Source: Streptomyces sp. E2N166
GTDB taxonomy: Bacteria; Actinomycetota; Actinomycetes; Streptomycetales; Streptomycetaceae
Direction: 5' to 3'
Assembly: GCF_003671715.1 (NCBI RefSeq)
Contig: NZ_RAIF01000006.1
Coordinates: 911,879 to 966,036, forward strand
Length of the DNA: 54,158 bases
Shown here piece by piece: positions 16,819-24,700 of the stretch. Below the pieces are notes generated by a model. It worked only from the letters and a program-made list of their open reading frames with translations. It was not told the origin of the DNA and made no database searches. The number at the start of each line of letters is the position of its first letter. Position 1 is the stretch's first letter. The position numbers and the translations under genes were made by a program.

Positions 16819-19329
16819 TCAGCGTGCTACGCGCCCCGTCACGACCTCCGTGACCAGATGCCGGTCCGCAAGGATCTCCTTCTCCGTGAAGGGCCGCCTG
16901 CCCAGTTCCAGCCGGGCGAACGCCCTGGTCTGATCGGTGAAGTGCGGGGAGCGGGGGTCGAGGGACTGCCCCATGGTCAGAAGCCCCTTGGCCACCGGAC
17001 CGTTTCGGGTGAAGTTCACCACCAGCATGAAGCTGGACCCGGTGTTCACGGGGTACCCCTGGTCCGTCAGGTCTCCGTACGGCAGGGGCGTACCGCCCGG
17101 AGTGGCCGGCTCCAGGGAGCTGCCCGGCCGGGCCAGGTACTCGACGACATTGGTGGCGCCGATGAATCCCGCCGTGCCGGGTACGGGCAGCCTGTTCCCG
17201 TCCTTGACCGCGTACTGGACCCGGCCCAGCGGTACGTCCGCGGGCAGTCCGGCCGCTTCCAGGGTCAGCACCGCCTTGGCCAGACCCTCCAGGACCGGAG
17301 CGGCGTCCGCGGCGGGACCGGCAGGCGTGTCCACGGGCCGGGCCGGATCGAACGCTTCGCCGAACAGGGCGCCCGCGCTCGTCACGGACCCGGGGTGGGC
17401 TCGTTCGACGGCGGCGAGGGTCTCCCGCCACAACACGGCCCCACGGCTGTCGACGGTGAAGCGGCCGTCCCAATCGGCCAGCACGTCACAGGGCTTCGTG
17501 ACGTCGACAGACCTGCCGTCCACGACGACGGGTGTGCCGGCCTGGGCACGGCAGGCCCGCACGACCGGTGCGAGCAGGTGGTCCGACGTGAGCGCCCGGG
17601 GCGACATCAGCCCCTTCTCCGCTTCCGCCAGGCTGATGCGGCCGTCTTCGCCGGAGACGGAGGCCGGACCGCTCTCGCGCAGCATGAGCGCGTTCTGCCG
17701 GGTGCGTGCGCTCTGCGGCACCCCTTCGAAGCCGAAGAGCGGCGAGAAGCCGGTCAACGGCCGCTCCGGGTTGGCCAGCCAGTAACTGTCGTTGGCGTTG
17801 AACACGTAGTCCCGGCGGCCCAGTTGCGGTTGCCGGACGAACGGTACGAGCCCCGGCTGCCGCGCCCCCGGTTCCTTCTGCCAGGCATTGCGTGAGTCGC
17901 TGCCGTCCAGCACGCCGAAGGGGTGGGACAGCCATGCGGCGATGCCGTCGGCCGACAGGTTCGGCGTGGCGGAGGTGTCCGCGTACCACGTCGCGCCGCT
18001 CTTGTCCGCCGCGATGGTGTTCATCCAGGGAACGGCCTGGTGCCGGCGGTGCGCGGCCTTGAGCTCGCCGACGGAACGGGCCTTCGCCATGTCCGCGTAC
18101 TGCTCCAGGATGCCGTCGTTGCCGATGTTGGCGTCCTGGAACGTGACGGCCTGCGTGCGGGACCAGCCGTAGGAGGGATCCACCGGGGACAGGTCGATCA
18201 CCGGCCCGTACCGGGTCTGCCACAGAGTCCGCCGTACGGTCTGCAGGCTGCCGTCCGTTCCCTTGACCCGTACGGAGTACGTGCGCGAGGTCATGCCTTC
18301 CGGCGTGCCGTCGACGAGGTAGCGCGTGGGGTCCGACTCCGTCAGCTTCACCGTGTACACCGTCGTGTGCCAGCCGCTCGACACCGTGTGGGTCCACGCC
18401 ACGTCACGGTTGAAGCCGATCTGCACACCGGGCAGGCCGCCGAGACTCACTCCGTAGACCTGAAGCCGTCCGGGAACGGTCAGTTGCGATTCCCAGAAGC
18501 GGTTCTCCCCCTCCCAGGGAAAGTGCGGGTTGGCGACCAGCAATCCACTGCGGTCGGCGGTCCGCTCCTCCCCCACCGCCCAGCCGTTGCTGCCGAGCGC
18601 CGCGGTGTTCCGATCCCCACGCAGCACCGTTCGCGCCTGCTCGGCGACCAGCTTGCGGCCGGGCTCCGCGTCGACACCTGTGGCCGTGCCCTTCGCCCTC
18701 TCCTGTCGGGTGGGCGGCTGGGCCAGGGTGATCGCGCCCAGCAGGGTCGCGCTTCCCATGGTGATCGCCACGTCCCTTTCCCGGGACAGTACGTCGACCT
18801 CGTCGATCTTCCCCACCCAGGGAGCGCCGGCGCACCATCCGGGCAGCTTGCCGGTGCGTTCCAGATAGGCGTTGAATCCCGCCGCGTAACCGCTGACCAT
18901 GGCGCGCACGTCGGGAGAGAGTTTCGTCAGCTCGCGCTTGGCCTTGGTCCTGATTCCCAGGGCGCGGTAGCCGAAGTCGGACGCCAGATGCGCGTTGTCC
19001 GGGCCGGGCCCGAACCAACGGGAACGCTCGCTGCGGAGCTTGACGACCTGATCCGCCAGGTCACAGCCCCGGTCCGCCGCGTAGGCCCAGCCCTGACCGA
19101 ATCCTGCGCTCTTGATGTCGGCCGCGAGCACATGTGGCACACCGTGCTGCGTCCGGCGTATGACCGCGCGGTATCCGTCGTGCTGGACCGTCGCCACGTC
19201 GTCGGCCCCTGCGCTCCGCGCGTTCGCCGCGGTCGCGTCGGCGGACGCGGCTCCGGTGGAGAGCAGAGTCGAGACGACGATCACCATGGTCGGCACGGTC
19301 CGCCGCAGTCTTGTGGACAAGGTGCCCAA
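16819..19329 (-). CDS. Secreted penicillin acylase-family N-terminal-nucleophile hydrolase
   Basis: Precursor of 836 residues in the penicillin amidase/acylase family, which cleaves itself into alpha and beta chains and hydrolyses side-chain amides. A signal peptide (basic STRLRRTV, hydrophobic MVIVVSTLL, then ASA) is followed by an alpha-chain region. Self-cleavage is predicted before the Ser of LGSNGWAVG, about residue 243. The beta-chain has RYGPVI and the conserved NANDSYWLANPERPL segment. The TTG start at 19329 follows GGGGGA. It acts outside the membrane. In this cluster it may remove an acyl pro-group from the exported product, as such acylases do for some nonribosomal peptides; inactivation of a competitor's lactone or amide is the alternative. 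No substrate can be read from the sequence. Confidence 0.9.
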   Translation of the reverse strand: MGTLSTRLRRTVPTMVIVVSTLLSTGAASADATAANARSAGADDVATVQHDGYRAVIRRTQHGVPHVLAADIKSAGFGQGWAYAADRGCDLADQVVKLRSERSRWFGPGPDNAHLASDFGYRALGIRTKAKRELTKLSPDVRAMVSGYAAGFNAYLERTGKLPGWCAGAPWVGKIDEVDVLSRERDVAITMGSATLLGAITLAQPPTRQERAKGTATGVDAEPGRKLVAEQARTVLRGDRNTAALGSNGWAVGEERTADRSGLLVANPHFPWEGENRFWESQLTVPGRLQVYGVSLGGLPGVQIGFNRDVAWTHTVSSGWHTTVYTVKLTESDPTRYLVDGTPEGMTSRTYSVRVKGTDGSLQTVRRTLWQTRYGPVIDLSPVDPSYGWSRTQAVTFQDANIGNDGILEQYADMAKARSVGELKAAHRRHQAVPWMNTIAADKSGATWYADTSATPNLSADGIAAWLSHPFGVLDGSDSRNAWQKEPGARQPGLVPFVRQPQLGRRDYVFNANDSYWLANPERPLTGFSPLFGFEGVPQSARTRQNALMLRESGPASVSGEDGRISLAEAEKGLMSPRALTSDHLLAPVVRACRAQAGTPVVVDGRSVDVTKPCDVLADWDGRFTVDSRGAVLWRETLAAVERAHPGSVTSAGALFGEAFDPARPVDTPAGPAADAAPVLEGLAKAVLTLEAAGLPADVPLGRVQYAVKDGNRLPVPGTAGFIGATNVVEYLARPGSSLEPATPGGTPLPYGDLTDQGYPVNTGSSFMLVVNFTRNGPVAKGLLTMGQSLDPRSPHFTDQTRAFARLELGRRPFTEKEILADRHLVTEVVTGRVAR

Positions 19330-19396
19330 CGATTCCCCCTTGCTGTATCAGCCCCGCACGGGAGCCGTTGTTGATGGTCGGTCAACCAAGGGCACG

Positions 19397-20227
19397 CTAC
19401 AGGTCTTTGCGATCACGCGAGCGGCCGGAAAGGCCGCGGGCCGGACGGGTCCGGTCCGGAAGCAGCCCCGTGCCGTCGCGCACCATGGCCGTCGCCTCGT
19501 CGACGACGTGGCGCAGCAGCTTCTCCCCGAGGCCGGAGCTCGATCCCGAGGTCGAGGACAGGACACCTCGGTGGGTGGTCTGTCCGACGTCGACGGGGTG
19601 CAGGTAGACACCCGCCCGGGGCGGGCTGTCGTGGTCGGGACGCTCGTCGGTGACGAGATCGGGACGCAGGTGGAGCATGAGGCTCGTCTCGGTGACTCCC
19701 GCGTGCTCGGCGTGCCAGCCGGGGAACCGGGGAATCTCCGCGTCGGTCCAGGTGTCCCGGACCAGGCTCCACCAACTGAACGCGAAGACCTCCATGCCGT
19801 CCAGCAGGCCCTGCTCGCGCACCTGGTCCAGTGCCTCGAACAGGAACGGCTCGTTCTCGTAGTGCCCGTTGACCACGACGAGGCGAGCCATGGGGAGGGC
19901 CGTCAGCGCGGAGAGCGTGTCCCGCAGGAAGCGCACGAGCGTGTCGCCGGCCACGTACACCGTACCGGGGAAGAACAGCCCGCCGCCGCTCTGTGGCAGG
20001 GACCGGGCACCGATCGCCTGCGCCGGCAGGGTGAACGCGTCGAGTTCCCTCGCGATCTCGGTGGCGAAGGCCTCTGCCAGGATCAGGTCGACGGAAAGCG
20101 GCAGATGCGGGCCGTGCTGCTCGATCGCCCCGATGGGCCATACGACGGTCCGCCCACGCACCGCGTCGGCCACCTGGTCACTGGTCAGGTCGGTGAGACG
20201 CGATGGGTTTGCATCACGGTGGGTCAT
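19397..20227 (-). CDS. Creatininase-family metal-dependent amidohydrolase
   Basis: Protein of 276 residues in the creatininase fold, which includes creatinine amidohydrolase, the FAPy deformylase ArfB and MftE. Metal-ligand motifs are GAIEQHGPHLPL with the following Asp of SVDLI, NGHYEN, and HAEHAGVTETS. Members open cyclic amides or cleave small amides and peptides using two divalent metals. Its ATG overlaps the TGA of the flavoprotein gene (ATGA), so the two are co-translated. The last 25 residues are basic and disordered. The neighbouring dihydroorotate-dehydrogenase-like and deoxyribosyltransferase-like genes suggest chemistry on a pyrimidine or other small cyclic amide. Confidence 0.9.
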   Translation of the reverse strand: MTHRDANPSRLTDLTSDQVADAVRGRTVVWPIGAIEQHGPHLPLSVDLILAEAFATEIARELDAFTLPAQAIGARSLPQSGGGLFFPGTVYVAGDTLVRFLRDTLSALTALPMARLVVVNGHYENEPFLFEALDQVREQGLLDGMEVFAFSWWSLVRDTWTDAEIPRFPGWHAEHAGVTETSLMLHLRPDLVTDERPDHDSPPRAGVYLHPVDVGQTTHRGVLSSTSGSSSGLGEKLLRHVVDEATAMVRDGTGLLPDRTRPARGLSGRSRDRKDL

Positions 20228-21117
20228 ATCGCCGCCTCCTGGGGCGCTTCGGCGGAACGCGGGGCGACGGCTTGCGGACCGACCAGGTCCAGGGTTTCCG
20301 CCAGGATGCGTTCGAGCGTCCGGTACATATCGGTGTGCAGAGCTGTGTAGACCTGTGCGACACTCGCGCCCACGTTGAGGTAGTCGGCCACGTCGCGGCC
20401 GCTGCTCACCCCGCCACAGCCCATGACCGGCAGGTCGATGCCGCTCTTCCGCAACTGCCAGATGGCGGCGAGGACCAGCGGCTTGAGACCCGGTCCCGAG
20501 TAACCGAAGACGCCGTTCAACTCCAGCCGGCCGGTCGTGGGGGACACGGCTGCGCCAGCGATGGTGTCGCTGAGGGTGATGGCGTCGGCCCCTCCGGCGA
20601 TGGCGGCGCGCACCCGGTCCCGCAGTCCCTCGCCGACGGCGAGCTTGACGGACATGGGCAGCGCCGTCCGGCTGCGGACTTCGGAGGTGTAGGCGTAGAC
20701 CCGGTCAGGGGTGTCGTCCTCCAGGCCGTCCTCCTCGTTGAGGCACGAGATGCCGAGTTCCAGGGCCCGGCAGCCGGTCGCCTCGACGTCCTTGGCCAGC
20801 AGGGCCAGTTCGCCCGGCGTGTCGGCGTGCAGGGAAGCAATGACGGGCAGACGGTCGTCGGCGAACGAACGCAGCGTCTTCAGCCAGTGGTTGACCGACC
20901 GCTTGGAGTACGTCGTGCTATTCAGCATCCCGACCGGCAGGCGTAGGATCCGCTCGTCGAGGCCTTGAGGGGGTCTCGGGTGGATGGTCTTGGTGACGAC
21001 GGCTCCGGCTCCCTTTCCCAGAAGCCGGCGGATGTTGCGTTCCTGGTCCGTCAGCAGCCCGGATCCGACGATCACGGGGTTGGCCAGCGGCAGGCCCAGG
21101 ATGCGCACATCGAGCAT
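20224..21117 (-). CDS. Dihydroorotate dehydrogenase-like FMN flavoprotein
   Basis: TIM-barrel flavoprotein of 297 residues, related to dihydroorotate and dihydropyrimidine dehydrogenases. Visible are VIVGSGLLTD, TKTI (the flavin-contacting Lys), ISCLN in place of the usual SCPN loop with its catalytic Cys retained, SVKLAVGE, and the FMN-phosphate segment GCGGVSSGRDV followed by VGAS. The frame opens far upstream, but the chosen ATG at 21117 follows GGAG at 8 nt and starts directly at the barrel. The TGA overlaps the creatininase ATG. It is unlikely to be housekeeping PyrD because of its neighbours. In a bleomycin-type cluster a dihydropyrimidine oxidase could aromatise the pyrimidine ring of pyrimidoblamic acid; that role is inference. 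Confidence 0.88.
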   Translation of the reverse strand: MLDVRILGLPLANPVIVGSGLLTDQERNIRRLLGKGAGAVVTKTIHPRPPQGLDERILRLPVGMLNSTTYSKRSVNHWLKTLRSFADDRLPVIASLHADTPGELALLAKDVEATGCRALELGISCLNEEDGLEDDTPDRVYAYTSEVRSRTALPMSVKLAVGEGLRDRVRAAIAGGADAITLSDTIAGAAVSPTTGRLELNGVFGYSGPGLKPLVLAAIWQLRKSGIDLPVMGCGGVSSGRDVADYLNVGASVAQVYTALHTDMYRTLERILAETLDLVGPQAVAPRSAEAPQEAAI

Positions 21118-21199
21118 TGGTTGACTCCGTCCAGCGGTTGCGCGGATGTTCTGTGTTGTGGGACGAGTGCCGGGGCGATCATGCCTGGCGCCGACCTCC

Positions 21200-21739
21200 T
21201 CACGCCGGGTGCTCGGTGGCGGCGAGCACGGCGTCGACGAGCAGGCTCGGCTTCTCGGTGAACTCGTCGAAGTCGACGGCCCGGACGAGTCCGACGCGGT
21301 GCAGGCCCTTGAGAAGGTGGCCCGCTGACTCGACGAAGGGCTGCCTGGTGACGAGTACGACGGGGCGCTCAAGGGCCGTGGCCCAACCGAGTTCAACGTG
21401 GGTGCCGTCCGTGCGCCGCAAGGTCTGGTCCTCCAGGACCGGCAGAATGGCCACGAAGACGTCGCACTTCTTCATCCAGTGGAAGTCGCGGACGGCCACC
21501 TGCTCCGGTGTGAAGAACGCCGTCTCGGCTCCGAACTTCTCGGCGACGTGGGCTGAGAAGACGTTCGCGCCGTTCTCCGTGGCCGTGTGAATCGCTGCGG
21601 TGATCGCGTCCTGCACGTGGCCGACGAAGCCACTCTCCAGGATGGCGTGCTGGATCGGCCCACCCACGAAGACATCGAGTCCCGCCAGGAGACCGGTCTT
21701 GTGCGTGGACGATTCGTCCACGGACGGGCTGGGGTCCAT
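21200..21739 (-). CDS. Nucleoside 2-deoxyribosyltransferase-like protein
   Basis: Protein of 179 residues with features of the nucleoside 2-deoxyribosyltransferase superfamily, which also contains the CMP N-glycosidases MilB and BcmB. Visible are DVFVGGPIQHAI near the N-terminus, CDVFVAILP and DGTHVELGWATAL (the Asp/Glu-containing catalytic half), then VLVTRQPF. The ATG at 21739 has a textbook AGGAGG at 8 nt; longer readings lack one. It lies 82 nt upstream of the flavoprotein gene in the same direction, so a three-gene unit (this, flavoprotein, creatininase-like) is likely. It might break or make an N-glycosidic bond to a pyrimidine-like base. I cannot tell whether it serves the antibiotic or salvage. 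Confidence 0.8.
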   Translation of the reverse strand: MDPSPSVDESSTHKTGLLAGLDVFVGGPIQHAILESGFVGHVQDAITAAIHTATENGANVFSAHVAEKFGAETAFFTPEQVAVRDFHWMKKCDVFVAILPVLEDQTLRRTDGTHVELGWATALERPVVLVTRQPFVESAGHLLKGLHRVGLVRAVDFDEFTEKPSLLVDAVLAATEHPA

Positions 21740-21944
21740 GACTGTGTCCTCCTTCGTAAAAGGTGCGAGACGAGCCGAGGACATCCGCGCCGCCGGTCCG
21801 CTGAATACCCCCCACGGCATCTCCCGACACACTGGTCGTTGATGAAGCGACAGTCTTACGACATCGACTGTCCCGGCCTTGACGTGACGCTTGCCCTCTG
21901 CGCATGTGCGGTTGTAGAACCGGCGCCATTCTTCGCGTCTTCCG

Positions 21945-22697
21945 TCATCGTCCGTCGGCGTTGGCGCACTCGACGACGAGCCGCACGACGATGTCCGGAT
22001 GGTCCGTCAGGAAGAAGTGTCCCCCGGGAAGGATTCTCAGCCGGAAACCGGCCGTGGTGTGACTCTTCCAGGCTGCGGCCACCTCCGGCGAGACCCGCGG
22101 GTCCCGGTCCCCGGTCAGGCAGAGGACGGGCGTGTCCACCACTGCATCGGGGACCGGCCGGTACCGGGCGACGGCCCGGTAGTCGTTGCGTATGACGGGC
22201 AGGAACAGGTCCATGAGCTCCGGGTTGCGGACGATCTCCGGGGCGGTGCCGCCGAGACCGGCAAGGTCGTCGAGGATCTCCTGGTCGGAGTCGAAGGCGG
22301 GGGTCTCGCTCGGTGCCGACGGGGCGGGCCGGCCAGAAACGACGAGACGGCAGTGCGCCGTCAACCGGTCGCGCCCGAGCCGGAGTACTGACTCGAAGGC
22401 GACGGACGCCCCCATGCTGTGACCGACGAGGACCAGCGGCACGGGCTCCACCGCCCATCGCCGCAGGGACGGCACCAGCCGGTCGGCGAGCCCTTCGATG
22501 GTCGCCACGAACGGTTCGCCGAAGCGCTCCTGCCGTCCCGGGTACTGAACAGCCGCGACATGGTACCCCTCGGGGAACCGCCACGCGAACGGCGCGTAGA
22601 ACGAGGCGGCGCCACCGGCGTGCGGAAAGAAGAGTACGCGCGCGTAAGGCGGCCCGGCACCGTGCAGTGGCCTGATCCACGGGTCCTTGCCCTCCAT
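21945..22697 (-). CDS. Type II thioesterase (canonical GHSMG)
   Basis: Alpha/beta-hydrolase of 250 residues, the editing thioesterase typical of NRPS/PKS clusters. It has FFPHAGGAASFY, VQYPGRQERF, the nucleophile elbow VGHSMGASVAFE, the acid in TGDRDPRVSPE, and the catalytic His in LPGGHFFL. Length and motifs are normal for the family. The ATG at 22697 follows GGAG at 7 nt. It is the most upstream gene of the minus-strand accessory group and marks the apparent right border of the biosynthetic cluster. Compare the unusual Cys-containing thioesterase at 15393-16208. Confidence 0.93.
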   Translation of the reverse strand: MEGKDPWIRPLHGAGPPYARVLFFPHAGGAASFYAPFAWRFPEGYHVAAVQYPGRQERFGEPFVATIEGLADRLVPSLRRWAVEPVPLVLVGHSMGASVAFESVLRLGRDRLTAHCRLVVSGRPAPSAPSETPAFDSDQEILDDLAGLGGTAPEIVRNPELMDLFLPVIRNDYRAVARYRPVPDAVVDTPVLCLTGDRDPRVSPEVAAAWKSHTTAGFRLRILPGGHFFLTDHPDIVVRLVVECANADGR

Positions 22698-23206
22698 CGG
22701 TGTTCTCCGCCCTTCTTCCCAGCGGCCGGGGTTGCCCGCCCGGCCGGCCCGGAGTGATCACCGCTGACCGTACGGTGCCCGCACGCCGCCCGTCGAGGGG
22801 CACCCCACGGGAAGCGACTGCCAGATGCCCGGGTCGGGGTTGGCTGTCAGGAAGGCTCGGCCCAGTGGGTGTGGCCAACCGGCGCGGAGAGCCGTGCCGT
22901 AATGGGTGCAGGCACCGGCGCCGAGCCGGGCGCCGTAACAGCCTCGGGTGGGGTGAAGTGCTGGGCGTGCACTCGCGGGGGCCGTCGATCGCACAATGTG
23001 AGAAGTTCTGGCCACCGCCCTCTTCGGCACTCTGAGCGCCGAACCGACTCCCTTCGAGCCGCCTGGGGCGCGAGCCCGACTTCAAGATCAGGATGGCATG
23101 ACGGTGACTTCGGAAGCATGGGGCCACTGCGGAAACTCCGGCGGCGGTCGGCATCGGCATATCGCTCGACAAAATCCATCGCGCTAACCGCCGGCGGGGT
23201 GCCTCT
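22698..23206. other. Stretch without recognisable gene between cluster and island debris
   Basis: Open frames exist on both strands, but none looks like protein: they are Arg/Pro/Ser-rich shadows. The promoter of the thioesterase should lie near 22700-22800. The rest borders gene fragments and is probably eroded DNA from earlier insertions. Confidence 0.5.
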
Positions 23207-23425
23207 ATGTCTTTCGTCAAGCGAGGCGTGGAGTTCTGGGTTCGTAGCCGCCCGGCCGTCCCAATCAGTGCCTGGGCCATGGGCGAACGGCTCCAGAAAC
23301 TCGGCATCCGCCTCGCCGAGACCCGCTCAACCGTGCTGTTCCAGCTCGCCACCGAGCTGCCCGCCGCGGTCCTCGCCCGCATCCTCGGCATCGACATCAC
23401 CTTCGCCGTCAATGACAGCGAGCCG
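23207..23425 (+). pseudogene. Integrase-like fragment
   Basis: The frame carries GERLQKLGIRLAETRS followed by QLATELPAAVLARILGI, which resembles the C-terminal part of a family of large Streptomyces site-specific integrases (recognised from memory). No catalytic recombinase residues remain, and the downstream half of the frame overlaps the opposing pseudogene and is not protein-like. I read it as a 3' remnant of an integrase gene at the left border of the island. The identification is moderate only. Confidence 0.45.
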
Positions 23426-23458
23426 CCGCCGGAGACCGGGCCGCTTACGCAGCCGAGA

Positions 23459-23960
23459 TCAGTCGTCGGCCAAGATCGTCGTGATGCAGGTGGACGGCCA
23501 GTCGAGCACGGTCAGCTCGAGCCATTCTTCCTGCCACCGCACGGCCTTGGCCTCATAGACCGACCGCGGGGCGAGTACCGGGTTCGGCCGGACGACAAGG
23601 TTGAACACGTCCGAAAGTCCATGCGGCGCATACACACGCCACCGGCCGCCCGTCTCCACACGTACTCCCAGACAGCACGTCGTCCCGGCGAAACTGTCAG
23701 AGGTGAACGCGCGCTTCGTTCCGAATCTCAACCTCTGCCGGCAGGCCCGCAGTGACCTCCCAACCGGCCTTGATCACCGCGGCCTCCGCCTCCCAGGACA
23801 GATCGCCGCCGTCGAAGTAGAAGACGTCATAGTCTCTGATACCGCTGGTCGGTGGCCTGCCCGTGACCACGTTCCACACTGGAACAGGCATCCTGCCCAG
23901 GCCTCCGCCGCGGCGGTCACCTGGTCAGCAAGCCAGGACACCTCCGCGCCCAATGCTGAC
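23459..23960 (-). pseudogene. Nucleotidyltransferase-family (PF06042-type) pseudogene
   Basis: Three overlapping minus-strand pieces in different frames together spell one protein of the small nucleotidyltransferase family with GIRDYDVFYFD and EIRNEARVHL. Reading down: AEAWAGCLFQ in one frame, then a one-base slip near 23890 to VWNVVTGRPPTSGIRDYDV, then after EARVHL a frame change with loss of about 20 expected codons, then TCCLGVRVE, VYAPHGLSDVF and RPNPVLAPRSVYE to the stop. The 5' end is missing and runs into the left direct repeat, as if the repeat or island insertion removed it. The gene is dead. Confidence 0.75.
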
Positions 23961-24215
23961 CATTTGCTGACCTGAGCGACGTGATCATACCTCTGACCTG
24001 CGTAAACACCCAAACGCTAGATCTTGGACTTGAACATGGTGCGCAGCATGTTGGACTCCTGGAAGACGGCTCCCTGCCTGCTTTGTGCAGGTCAAGGGCG
24101 GTCTTCACTTTACACGGGCACGTGTCGAAGTCGACGATTGTGAGGAACATCGCTTCTCGTTGGGATAGGGCTCCCTGCCTGGGCTTCCGCGCCAACCAGG
24201 CTGCTGTGACGCCCA
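23923..24215. repeat. Left copy of island direct repeat
   Basis: It matches 41092-41388 in the same orientation. The central 120 bp (23991-24110 against 41162-41281) differs at only about three positions; the flanks are weaker but still alignable. It contains TGCTGACC twice (23954-23961 and 23965-23972, 11 bp apart), an opposite GGTCAGCA at 23923-23930, and the panD start on the minus strand. Confidence 0.88.
24017..24049 (-). pseudogene. panD: panD 5' fragment (first ten codons) in left repeat
   Basis: On the minus strand a Shine-Dalgarno AGGAG precedes ATG, and the frame reads MLRTMFKSKI then TAG. MLRTMFKSKI followed by His is the N-terminus of actinobacterial aspartate 1-decarboxylase (PanD). 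Here the match stops exactly before the His codon. The fragment is non-functional and shows that the repeat captured or targeted the 5' end of panD. Confidence 0.75.
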
Positions 24216-24263
24216 CCGACCGGGTGCCTGTTCGGACAGTCTTTCAGGATGTTCGGGAACTGA

Positions 24264-24282
24264 TGCTGACCAGATGCTGACC
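24264..24282. repeat. Extra pair of TGCTGACC motifs beside the left repeat
   Basis: TGCTGACC occurs at 24264-24271 and again at 24275-24282, 11 bp apart, the same spacing as inside both repeats. One helical turn between identical octamers suits cooperative binding by a recombinase. A short stem, ACCTGA-N7-TCAGGT, follows at 24284-24302. Confidence 0.6.
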
Positions 24283-24434
24283 TACCTGACGCCTTATCAG
24301 GTGCACGCGGATCACAGGATGACTCGCTGCCCGGGAGCACGCACTGCAGCCCGGAAGATTCGCGAGGAGCTCACACAGCCGGCGTCAGGCGCACGGCCTT
24401 CGCGTCGTCCCAGTAGATTTCCGGAATCTCCAGT

Positions 24435-24692
24435 TCACGACCGCAAAGCCACCGACGCTCTCGCGACCAGTGAGCCGTCTCGTTCCGTTGCCACGACGGG
24501 GCCGACCGAATGCTTACCCTCTCCCCGGTCATCACTATCAGCACCAAGGGTCTCCCATAGCAAAGCAAGCTCGGCAGCGAGCTGGAAAAGGTCAACAGTC
24601 GATCGCCCCGTCGGTACTCCGATTGTGGCCACCGACAGGACGCGGGTGTGCTGGTCGAGTCTCGGTGGGGCCAGGCGCAACCCCGGCCCCAC
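24435..24692 (-). CDS. Small uncharacterised ORF after the giant ATPase gene (possibly frameshifted)
   Basis: GTG at 24692 lies 8 nt after the ATPase stop and opens an 85-residue frame with a helical TVDLFQLAAELALLWETLG stretch. Its second half looks less protein-like than the overlapping frame 24371-24595, which has an internal ATG and ends GRELEIPEIYWDD. Either two tiny genes overlap or one gene of about 110 residues is frameshifted near 24540. I recognise neither product. Position suggests a last, small member of the operon. Confidence 0.35.
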   Translation of the reverse strand: MGPGLRLAPPRLDQHTRVLSVATIGVPTGRSTVDLFQLAAELALLWETLGADSDDRGEGKHSVGPVVATERDGSLVARASVALRS

Positions 24693-24700
24693 CCGGTTGG

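Noticed and set aside
21856..23412. 518-residue minus-strand frame overlapping the thioesterase
   Set aside because: The thioesterase motifs lie in another frame; this one is Arg/Pro/Ser-rich and matches nothing.
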